Shown here: positions 11,753-23,200 of the stretch, piece after piece
Layout of the letters: every line of letters begins with the position of its first letter
Numbering within the stretch: position 1 is the stretch's first letter
Assembly (NCBI GenBank): GCA_004009845.1
Contig: RMBW01000036.1
Location: forward strand, 186,001-250,000
DNA: 64,000 nucleotides
Source of the DNA: Davidsoniella eucalypti
Lineage: Eukaryota; Ascomycota; Sordariomycetes; Microascales; Ceratocystidaceae
Direction of reading: 5' to 3'
Notes under the pieces: model-generated
What the model saw: the letters and a program-made list of their open reading frames with translations, nothing else
Told to the model about the DNA's origin: nothing
Database searches by the model: none
Translations under genes and position numbers: made by a program

Positions 11753-12946
11753 TTATTCCTCGGACTTGGTAGCATGGCCCTCCTTGCCACCGTCGTCATC
11801 ATCATCATCATCGTCACCATCATCATCGACCTCGTCTTCGTGACCGGACTCGTCGTCGGATTCTTCATCTGATTCGTCGTCCGACCTGGGCTCCTGATCG
11901 ATGAGGGTGTGCTCGTAGAAATCATCCAGTGTTCTTTCAGCGGCCTCGAAAGCAGCTACAAGATCCGCAAGAGTATTAGAGATACTCTCGAGGCTGACTT
12001 CTTTACTTAAAGGCTGCTCGTCCATAGACTGCAACTTGCCAAACTGCTGGATCTTCTGGCAGTGGACCTGTAGAGCAGTCAGGCCCAGGGCGGCGGAAGA
12101 GCCCTTGAGGTAGTGGCCTAGGTCTGACAGAGTGGAGAGGTCTTCCGCATCACTGAATAATGAAAACAGAACTAGTTAGTTTCGACATTCTCCTTCGTTC
12201 TCAAGCTATAGTATCCATGATGAGGGGGCAGTTGACTCTGATTCGTCATTGTACGTATAGAAGTGGGGAGATGGCTCTAACTTTTGGCTAGTTGACGTAG
12301 GCTTCGATGGGTCGACGAGGCAAGAAAACAAGCTAGTTATAGAGCGGGTAGCGGTGCTTGAAGATACAACGAGGAGATCTGAATGGATGAAGACATGGAA
12401 GATCGAGAGGAGGGGTGTTGAAATAACGGCTTTGGTAGCACCAATGAACGACTCGATGGTTCTAGTAGTGGCTTAGAATATCATTACAAGACCGGAAAGC
12501 AACTTTGCAATCCGGCACAGAGGCGATAGAATGGGGATGGGAGAGGGTGGCCTAATTGAGCTTAAATGATACAGCATGGATGGACTTACATAGCGCTTTG
12601 AATTTTGACAAAAGTGTCACGAGCCTGATCTAAGAAATCTCTGACGAGCTCGCGGGAGAAATGGCGATCCTCGTCACCCTCGTCCATGTCCAGAATCTGG
12701 GAGAAGGTCGCGGGGTCAAAGCCTTCGCCGAGATCGACGATTACGATAGATTCTGGTGGCTGTACACACATGGAATGTTAGCATGGTATCATAGAGGCAT
12801 GATGACGAAGCAGCCACTAGCCAGAGCGTGCCATGTTAAGCATCATATAATGAGATGACAGCGCCTGTGCTTGGTCGATAGGGGAGAGAAAGAAGAGGTG
12901 GAGCTGTTGAAGTGTCGGATCAGGCAGAAAAACGCACAGAAGACAT
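11753..12946 (-). CDS. YPD1: Ypd1-type histidine-containing phosphotransfer protein
   Basis: Three exons: 12938-12946 (M-S-S), 12590-12759 and 11753-12152, giving 192 aa. Splice phases agree (phase 0 at GTGCGT/TACAG, phase 2 at GTAAGT/TTCAG). Ypd1 relays phosphate from hybrid sensor kinases to response regulators of the Ssk1 and Skn7 type, in cytosol and nucleus, controlling osmotic and oxidative stress signalling. The HPt signature LGHYLKGSSAALGL places the phospho-accepting histidine at residue 73, preceded by FSRELVRDFLDQA (helix one) and followed by the helical bundle to about residue 142 (LDDFYEHTL). Residues 150-192 form an acidic tail (DDESDEESDDESGHEDEVDD and a poly-Asp run) that typical Ypd1 proteins lack. 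The nine-nucleotide first coding exon is supported by CCACC before its ATG and a branch site before the acceptor. Confidence 0.9.
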
Positions 12947-14111
12947 GGTGGGCGAGTCCAGATAGGGTATCTTGAGATAAAGACTCTGGATAGTTCTCGT
13001 AGTGATAGGGCTGCAAGCTCGAGAGTTGACGGGTAGAAGACGGTGTCTTGATCTAGAAACCGGCGTAGCAAGAGCAGGACAATTGGCAGTTATATGAAGA
13101 ACGGTGCGTATAAATTGGAAGGGGTCGACGAAGATGGCGGGCGTTGGTATTAGTGGTTAAAAGTAGGGTTGGTGAAAGACAAAAAACGAAAGATGAGAAG
13201 AAAAAACGAAAGATGTGTAGAAAGAGAAAATGGGTCAGCCAGAGAGGTTTGGCTATCTAAGTGAGTCGGAAATGGGCAAGCAAGAAGTCTAGCAGAGGGA
13301 GTTATCCAATTGTCAAGCTAGTGGGACATGCAACGGCAATGTTTGGTTTGGTGCTCGAGTGATGGTAAGAGAAAATCGGCGTGAGATTGGCCTGCTAGAT
13401 CGAGACGGGTGGCTATTTTGGTCGTTAGAGCGGTGCTTGGTGGACAGCAAAAGAAAACAGCGGAAGAAAGAGGAATAGCAGTGGTGATGGTGTAGCAGCG
13501 GGATGCCGGTTGGAGACTGCAAGGACGGAAGCAAGAATAAAACGAGGGCGACTACAAGGCCTGGCTGGTGAGCAGGATGCAAGAGTATGGAGGATATTTG
13601 ATAGGAGAGGGAAGAAAAAAAGAAAAAAGAGCAAGAAAAGACAGAATAGCGAGCTAGCTGTGGGAGCAGAACAAGTGGGCGTCGGCAAGAGAAATATGAT
13701 TTCACTATGCGCTGGGGCTCGACGGCTCAAACTGAGCAAGCAGTTGGTTGACTGATGGCGGATTGATTTAGCCTGGCTGGGATGTGATTTCAGGCGATAG
13801 AGCTTCCAAGAGATATGGCATGGCTAGTTTAATTGAGCACGGGTTTTGTTAGGCGAGTGGATATTATGACGCGGGGCTCTAAGAACTCGAGGCCTTGCTT
13901 AGAAAGCTCTGAGATTGCCTACATACTTAAGTTTATGGGCCCTCACAGACGTCGGGGCATTTTATCACCTGGTCCTTTCCTTTTTTTAGGCCATCTCGTA
14001 GTGGTGTAGGAGGACACCGGATAAACATAGGACGGGGGGGGGGGGGGTACAGTTGGTCTGTGCGATGTGGGTGATGACGGTGCTGTCCTCTGGCTTATGC
14101 TTTGGCTTCTA

Positions 14112-14149
14112 GAAATGCCAGTTGCATAAGCTCCAGCAACTGGCATTTC
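14112..14149. repeat. Perfect 14-bp inverted repeat with 10-nt spacer
   Basis: GAAATGCCAGTTGC at 14112-14125 is the exact reverse complement of 14136-14149, with a 10-nt loop. A CTAG lies outside each arm, offset by two bases. It could form a hairpin in RNA or be a dyad protein-binding site. It is not next to a recognised gene. Confidence 0.7.
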
Positions 14150-17100
14150 CCTAGACCAGCAATCAACTGAGTGACCGCTGATTGAGAGTTCGTAGAGCCA
14201 AATCCGAAGTCAAGCCACCTAAATCGGCTAGCAATCTAGCCTGAAAGCCCGACACGACTGTAGGCGATGATGACGAAGGAGGAGTGCCGCAGAAGGAAGA
14301 CTAGCTGCACAAAAAAGACAAAAAGGAGGTGCGCTTTTCTGCTTTCGGAGGACATCGAAGGGGTGAGACCAAAGCCGCTGTTTTGTTCGCTAGTACATGG
14401 ACGTACATTCATATTGTACTAAAACATGTTGTAGCAGCACTGGAACTACTGTCTGGCTGTATCATGGCGGGAGCTGACACGGTGACAGTCGGCTTTGGGG
14501 GCTACTAGTATGCAATATAACTACAAGTGGTTATGGAAGAAAATTTTTCAAGTGAATCAAGTTGCGACGCAGGGATGGCTGGATGGGATGGATGGGCCGA
14601 GGGGCGGGAAGAGCATTTTGGGACCGTTGATGCAATGTACAACTGAGGTATGCGAAAACCACAAGCAGAACTGACGATATTGCCTTGCTAACTAACCAAG
14701 TCTTCTTGGGCCAGGCCATGCTAAATGCTAGGACTCGACAGGGACTGGACTTCGAGGCCCTGAGCCGGCAAAGCGAGGGTCATCAGACGACGCTAGAACC
14801 ACTGGCTCACTGCCTATAGCATATGGAATGAAGGCCATATAAATAACGGACACCAAGAGTAATTGGATTTGTCTCGAACCCGGCTGGATTGGAAGGGCTG
14901 ATGGGTTCAAGGTAGACGTACTGGAAGCTTAGTATTGACCAATGGTATCAGTGATGAGGTGGTTGTAATGTAGTATACCAAGATACATAGCAAAGAAAAT
15001 AGGAATCCAAAACTCAAGCTAAGCAAGGCTGAAACACTGTTCTCCTATCGTGTTTACTTTTGTAGTCGTGTTTTTTTTGCTACTTTGGTATGTAACTTCT
15101 CAGCCTCGTAACAGTTTCCCTTCAAGAAATATTAAGATGAAATATCAAATACTGGCATGTAGATAAGTGTTGCCTCTTTTGTCTGTAATTACCCATCTTA
15201 TTGCTTGATTGGGGAACAATGCTTGTGATTGTGTAGCTTTCGATCTTTATCTCTTATTCGGACGTCAGGTAGTTACTCAAAGTAGCTGTTTGGACTACTT
15301 ATTTCGAAGCAAGAACCACAAAGAAACAACGATCAAAAGCCTAGATTGGCAAGTACCGGGGCGAGACAAGATGCTATGGCAATGGCGACTTGACTACATG
15401 TAGATATGGGACGAAAATCGCTTCATTTCCGACACTGCATTTGCCTTTCGGGCAGTTATTAAATTCTTTTTTATTTTATTTGTTCTCGTCCGTAACTTAT
15501 AGCTAGACTTCCTTTGAAAGCTGGCCTGGCGGGAACAGCTATTATGTGGATTTTGCTCTTCGAGGTTCTCTTGGAGCAGAACAGCTTCCTTTGTATATGT
15601 ACGTATACATATACAGCTACATAGTACAGCCAACAAACAAGAAAATCGCCCCCCAAGTATGATGGAATTTATTCTCGCCACGCCCCCTCGCCCCGGAATC
15701 CTATACTGCACCCTGTGCTATGAAAACTATATACATACAACCTGACAGTGACAATGACAGGGAACAAGCAAGAAGGGGAACATAGGAAGATCAGGGCCGG
15801 TCCAGGCAGGACAAGACCTAAGGCAGGAGAAGAGGGAGGAAAACGCAGGTGAAGGTCACAAGAGAGAAAAAGAACTAACGTATGCTTTTCTCCCAGCGTA
15901 CGGGACGTGAAGGAGTAGCATGTAAAATAAGACAATAGAAGAGGAGCTTATGCTGAATGCTGAAAGGAGCTATACAGAATGAGATACCACAGGGAAAAAG
16001 AATCCAGACGAAAGAAGATAAGCATGAAAGAAGGGGAGCGACTTAGGCGAGAACAAGGACGACTAGGCCATGGGCCATGGTTACTTGGTGCAATCTTGGG
16101 AATCTAAGCTTGAGGCTCATGTCTAGAGTGTGATGAGGAGGAGCAATAGAAATTTGGATACCAATGGGAACTCAAAGTAGGACTGAATAATGTATAGATA
16201 TATGGCGACCCTTTCTGAATATGTGAATCACTAATTCTATCAATCGACATGTGTACTTACAAAAAAGCTTGCTGTAAAATCATATGTCTTGAAAGGTTCG
16301 GATTTATAGAGAACAAGAACGCAACTGGGTAGTTGATACTTAAGACCGCTGCCCGCATTTATGGCCTACCTACTTGAGTAGTACAATGACAAGCCAGGGC
16401 TGTTTTATGAGGCGAGGCTAAAACTCTGAGGAATACTGGTGCTTCTATACAATATCAAAGATGTTGGCAATTTCCAAGTGGCTATCTGGAGCCTGATAAT
16501 ACGTATATGTATTGGGACAGCCACATACCAAGTAAGCATCTCACAGCCGGCTGTTAGTTACAGTATTGTCGGGTGTCGCATTAGCCTAAGGACAGCCATC
16601 TATGCCACAGTCCGGGGCCACGTTATCGCAAGCGCCCAACTATGAGGAATCACGGACATGTACTACTAGTGGTATGCGTGTAAGCAGCTAGTACACATGC
16701 AAGCACCCATCACAGTTTCTCTTGTTATCACGGCTACAGGGAAACGAACAGGTAAAGAGTAGCATGTCGTGTACCTATACTCTGCATTGTTGTAAACTGA
16801 ACTGGGTGTCTCGACCAAATGGAAACAGTCTCAAATGCAGATGACATTCCACATGGAGATGGCAAATGTGCTGATTGTAGCTGTCCTAAAATTATTCCCC
16901 AGCTATGGAAACAGGCCTTCCTCATGCGGCTTAGAGGGTTTGAAATACTGTAAGAATATCTCTGATTCACAACGACTCATATATGATTGGTACTCGACTA
17001 GTCATATACATGTACCTTTTCTTCTTTCCTTTTCCTCTAGTTGTAGCCATGGTAGATCAAAAGGAATAAAGAGATTGCGGTTACCTAGCTTTGGTACAGT

Positions 17101-17254
17101 ATCAAGAGACTTGGTGGATAATGCGTTCTTTTCTGTCACATTGATATTGCCAATCAGTTCTAGACTATGCAATGTTTTTGTGACGTAATTTTAGAACATC
17201 TATCCAATTCAAGTAGTTCTATTCCCTATACTTGCGTATCAGATATAGATTTCA

Positions 17255-17258
<4 letters not shown>

Positions 17259-17291
<33 letters not shown>
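17259..17291 (+). repeat. T33 homopolymer
   Basis: 33 consecutive T. A C12 run followed by A16 lies shortly after at 17396-17423. Such tracts are length-variable and difficult to assemble. Confidence 0.9.
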
Positions 17292-17292
<1 letters not shown>

Positions 17293-20200
17293 TAGAAGCA
17301 AGGGATAAAGAAACACAATGGAAGATTTACTAGAAAATAACAGTGACTTGACATCTTCATAGCTCCATAAGATTAATGAATTAAAGAAAAACTAACCCCC
17401 CCCCCCCAAAAAAAAAAAAAAAACCAGTGACTTGATATATATATATATATATGCTACAGTAGCCATAAGTAGTATAGATGTTTCCTCATAAACGCCGGCC
17501 CTTGTCTCTTCTGTGCTTTTTACATGGGCTCCTTCTCTCCTATAGCGTCATAGTTCCCCGTCAAAGCCTAGCCCTTTCCCTTTTTTGTCGTTGACTAGGT
17601 ATGTTGTAGTGACAGCAAAGATTTTGCGGTCTGGTATTCCCGAGGGTGCATACATATAACAAATACAGGCTAGACTACAAGGGCAGCAGGAAAACGAGCA
17701 AATAGCGAGGGGACAAAATGGGTGGGAAATAATGAAGGGAAAGGAAAAGAGGAAAAAAAGGTCTGTGTTGCTTTCTTTGGCCTACTAGTGCAAGTCCAAG
17801 TCCACGTCCACGGGATCAATTCTCCTATTCTTGGAGTGATGGAGTGACTAGGGCAGCCCATGCCTCGGGTAACCCTTCAACATTATTATGCCCTGTCTAT
17901 TTGCCGGGTGTTCTTTGGATTTATGTCTAGTGTCGAGCAAAGTAGAGGCGAACTCGAACTTGTCTATTGTTTTGATTTTTCTGGCTATCAGTATCTAGAA
18001 TATCTCCAGCTCTCGAAGCTAGCCACAGCAACTCTTTTTGCCATAGAGCTCGCTAAGATGCTTCACCTTTTCTTCCCACGGTCTGCTATCTTTCCATGCA
18101 CCTATTGTGATGTAATAATGTGATTGTAGAGCGGTGAGCATATCGTTGCTCTAAGTGTCACTACGCTTTTGTGTGTTCTGTGGTTTTTCCGGTCCAGCAA
18201 AAGCAAAAGCCTGTAAAAATACAAGAAAGAATATAATGGGTCGGAACAAGCGCCCTTAAGCAGACGATGTAGTCAAAGCGTGCGTGCCAGTTTTCTTCTT
18301 TTTAGCCTTCCTTCTTTCTTCCATATTTCTACAAATACATCGTGGCCCCAAAACGTCAACATACATCTAGAATAGCATTTATCACAGCTAACAAGCCGTT
18401 TCATATCTGGTATTCGCTACGTGCCCGCGTTCGTTTATCTAGAGTGATATTCTTTACTCAAGATAGTTATAAGAGTCGACGATATGTCTTGCCTTATCGA
18501 CCTCCCTTGAACTTCCCTTGTCTCGCCTAGACTAAAGCATCAACACCAAGTGGCCTAACTAACATGCCATTTCAGTACACTAGCGTCTTTATCTCTACAC
18601 GGGCATCTGATGTACGCCCTAACCGCTGTATAACATACAGTAGCACTATATGTTTGTTTGTATGTCGTAGATACACCGTTGCTTGGGGTACGCTCCCCTA
18701 CGTGAAACTATGTAGTTGTGGACATTTAACGCAAATTTTTGTAAAGGCATTCCCGATCCCTAGTCTGGTGAACATCATATCTTGGGTTCACGCGCCATCA
18801 TCAGTCACCATACTAGAGGCCTCTCTCCGTTCTTTCTATACTGAGGCAAGAAACTTAGAGTGTGACATGTTCTGACACCTAGAAATTGCATCGGTATCTG
18901 AACGATGCACCGTGCTTCGGTACACCGCGTCATTTTTATATGCCGTAGGCCCTTCTTTTTGTCATCAGCGAGCTCGATTATGATTTATTTTTGGTCATAC
19001 TTACTACCCTATCCAGACTACAAACATATCCACGGAACATGTACCTTTTTTCCCCTTTGTCAGCTCCGCTGCTGGCGGTTGACTATTATCAAGCTATGTA
19101 TCATATGTATTCTGCGTTTCGAGCATGAAATGATGTAGATAATGAGGCTTCGTAACGTGATAGATATGATATATCAAGGCCTAAAGTTCCATCCATTCGG
19201 AGTCTGTCAGACATATCTCCAGAAAAAATAAATACATGTGTGAAGAAGTCACCAAGAATATACGATGCCATGATACATATGCCCCCCCCCCCTTTATTTA
19301 CCAATTTGCACTTCTCTATCCTACCCTCTACGACTTGCTAGACGGCCGCTATGTCTCCTTCCCCCTCAACTTTCTGCAAGTTTAAGACTTACGCATTTCG
19401 TCATAATGCTTTCATTGTGAGCTGAAAAGGTGGTGTCTAGACCGGTCGATTCACCTTTACTATATATTGGTAAAGAATAGGATGTCGTTGAGGACATATC
19501 TGTAGACCATTTGTCATTAGCGTATCTACAGAGGGTGACAAAAAAGGGTGCCCAGAACAAGAAAATGTACAACTGCGCCTGGAATATGTATGTACATAAA
19601 GCGCAGATCACCGATGCACGCATGCCTTATAAGGAGTTGTCTGTGCAAATAAAGATTGCGGTACTCAGTATCAAGTAACTCTACAGCTTATATTCGTGCT
19701 TCAAGTCAAGAAATCAACGAGAGAAAAATATGGCGGGTCTATTGTGATCTTCTCCTCTCCTTCTCTGTTGGCCTGCCTCAGAATGCTAGCCAGTTGTAGC
19801 ACAGCAGAGCTGGCTGGCACAGGCCAATATGCAGTATCACTTGAATGGATACGACCTTTGCCAGGGCTCATGTGAGTTTCTACGGATATTCGACTGTTTG
19901 CCTTGCAGGTATTTCCTTTTTTATTGAAACTATTACGCCCATTCTATCTCGCTATCGTACCATATTATGCCCTAATCTAGACACGTAACTGCTTTTCGCC
20001 AATTCCAAAAACAAAGTGACGGTTCATCGCCAAAAAAAAAAAAGTCATATGTGGGCGATCTTCTTTATCTCAAGAACCAAACAATTATCTACTTTTATTG
20101 TCGTAGCTCGTAGAAACGAGATATAAGATGTCGATTAATTCCCAGTTAACATGATTAAAGACCAGCCAGTACAGATAAAGGATTATCAAACCATAGTACA

Positions 20201-23200
20201 ACCTGCATATGTATAGTCCATATGAGCTACTTGTCTATCTCGCCGTTGCTCGGTCTCCCTACCGTATACTTTCAGCGTGGACGGAAACGTCCGTGCCATG
20301 ATACAACGAATCATAGAAAGGGTTGCTCATGGGTATCATTTATGGTCATGAGAGTTTACCATAGCATGTCTCCGAATCGGACTTTCATGTTCACGGTGAC
20401 TTTTGCTATCCTTCGTCTTGCTGTCCTTCACCACATAAAGCCCTATCATATCCCAGGACACATTGTGAATATTGGCAGTATTTAATAGAGAACGTGGAAA
20501 CCTTAATAAATTGCATAAATCGACAACAAAAGACTCTCATCACGATGGCCAGTCGGCTTGTGTTTACTCTATGTTCTCTCTACGCAGCAAGGCGATACGA
20601 CTCGGGCCCAGGGCAATGTTGTTTATCTTGTCCACCTGCCGATCAAAGCGTTTCCATATTGCTGTCGATTTACGGGAAAGAAACACTCGGAGCACTAAAA
20701 ATATCCTCCAAGGTCTTCTCGAAGGGGATGGAAGATCCTTACATCATATCCATCACCGATGCTGATACTTTGGCGCTCTGGGTCGGCCAAGTAGTACATG
20801 TTGTTACACACCGTATCAAGTCGACACGAGCAGTTGCCTATTATAATATTAGCTGCGAACAAAGCATTGTTTGGATGTATTAATAACAACTGCCAACGGC
20901 GCCATACGACGATAGGAAGCCACCAACGGCAACTTCTATGTCTAGTTCGCGTCTATCGTCAACCGTAAATGCCACCATAATGGCAGAACGGCTCCGTTCC
21001 CGCTCTTCATTCCTGCCGCTCACGCCCGCTGTGATGACAAACACGAACTGGCAATGAAGTGGGATGTTTGCGCAAGACTTCTTTTCTCCTCCTTCTGGTC
21101 TGGGTTTTCCTGATTTGCTTCGCACTGAGCCTTGGCCAAGCCTGCAAAATCGACGCTCTCTTGAGTACACAAGTTGCATTAAGGACTAGTGCTGTTCAGT
21201 GTAGCACTGCTGAACCTGACCAATGGTCCGTGCTCTGCGTAGCTTGTTATTTCTTTGCACCTTTTTTGTTCATGTTCTTCTCTCTTCTGTCGGACAAAGG
21301 ACGTCGGAACGATAAATGAACCAATAAAAAGCCGGCGTTGAAGCCAACCTACGTCATACCGCTTTGAACGAAAAAATCCAAGGGTTGCCCAAATATCCCA
21401 TGGCGCCCTTCCTCTTCCCAGCCTACCATCCAAGCCAAACACACCTCCAGTAGCAACCCAAACATCCAGAACATCATAGGCATAGTACATTCCACGCCCA
21501 CACACCTCTCTTTCATCGGGCCCAGAAACGTACATGTCTAGCTGGAAAGAGAAGCACAAGTAGACGATCAGTGGCGCCTCAAGCCACGAATTCAGTGATT
21601 CAGCCAACTTACAAGACCCTTGTTACATCTTAGGGGCCGTACTATGATAGAAAGACTTGTCACTCTCTATTAGACTCTCATCACCTACTCTTCATCCCAG
21701 AATGTAGTGTCTTTGTTTCCATCCCGTCCGTCATTTTCAGAATGTTGCTCCAGGTTTTTCTCCCTCTCCCGTCTTTCACTGTCCATCTTCTCGGATCATC
21801 CACGACAGAGTAGGTTTCTTGGAGCAACTCAAAGACATCGTGGCGAAGAAAACCGGAAAAACCCCCCAAACAATGATCACGGTATCACTTACTCAGCATT
21901 AAAAAAAAATTGAAAGACGAAAGAAAAAATCGCCGTAGCAGCGAGAAGGACCCAATTCCTAAGTTCCTCTTGTAACCCTTTAGTAATCAAAGAGAAGCTT
22001 TACACATACATGCCACTTGCCAAAGATATGTCTCTGTGCCGTGCAAAATGCTCCCGAGGTCACCGTTTTTCCTCCCACTTTCACTGGTCTTCCTTCGACT
22101 CTTTGTTTCCTTCATACTCTTCTCCCCTAATACTCCCCAGGTTCGTAAAGTAGTATCAGAGTCCAAGTTGAGCCTTCAAGGGTGCCAGAAGAATAAAGAG
22201 GGAAAAAAAACTTTCCAATATCGCAGCTTGTCAGAATTTTCCATGTCAATATCAGTTGCATTTGTGATAGCTCATAAGATTGTTTCCCTTGACTGACCTC
22301 ATAGTACAACCTAACAGAATTTTCTCTTGACTTTTCGACTCTACTTCCCTATCATATCTCTTTCTCTACATGGCTAGTTTCATTTTATTCCAAGCTGATC
22401 TTTCAAGAATTACGGCACAGCCCATGAGGGAAAAAATACCGAGAAAACAACGAGATCAGTGTCCAAGTTCTTGAATGATATTTCAAAAAGGTAGTTGTCG
22501 ACTACAACCCAACTAGCCCACCCTCGCTTACAGACAGCTCCAATGTTCTCTTTTTCTTCTTTTCGTTCTTCTTTCCACATGCAGGCCATGCTGGGACGAT
22601 GCGGTGTACATATGTACATGATATATCCGTAGTTTCTACATATAATACCACAATTACTGCGCAAGTTTCTCTCTTTGATGTAGTTCTAGATGTAACGACC
22701 CGTTTGATATAGTATATACGAGACATACTTTTAGAATGAATGTACATACATTGAAGCAGTAGGATACCAAGTAGCTATGTATATACAGCTTGCCATATGA
22801 TCCAAGCTTTGCTTTGAATACGTACCCAATATTTCAACTTCACAAAGCCCACCAACTCTTTCCACTCCAACTTTGGTCTCCAGGTCTTGTAAATGGCTAC
22901 TATACATATGGATCACCAAAATACACATGTAGGATCATGAACCCTAATATTCCACAGCAGAACTGGAAACTGCGTTCACTTATCGTTCCCGGGATGTCTG
23001 GGAAAGAAAACTGGACACAGGAAATATGCTGTAGCAGAGTAACTAGTAGTAGGAGAAGAATACAAAGACGAAGGAGGGGCGTGACGGATTGAACTGGCGG
23101 ACAAGGATTTGAGCCAACAGTGACAATAAGCTGGGGCTTGGCTCCTGAGTGCTTTCCCAGGTTCTCGCTTTTCGAGTCTCATCGCATTCAAACATGCTAC

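Noticed and set aside
21179..21607. 142-codon minus-strand frame
   Set aside because: No motif, no supporting splice or promoter signals, and lengths like this occur by chance in a 64-kb window.
23090..23175. Possible tRNA on the minus strand (GGCTCAAATCC resembles a B box)
   Set aside because: The T arm does not pair, no A box or anticodon arm is present, and the acceptor stem does not form.
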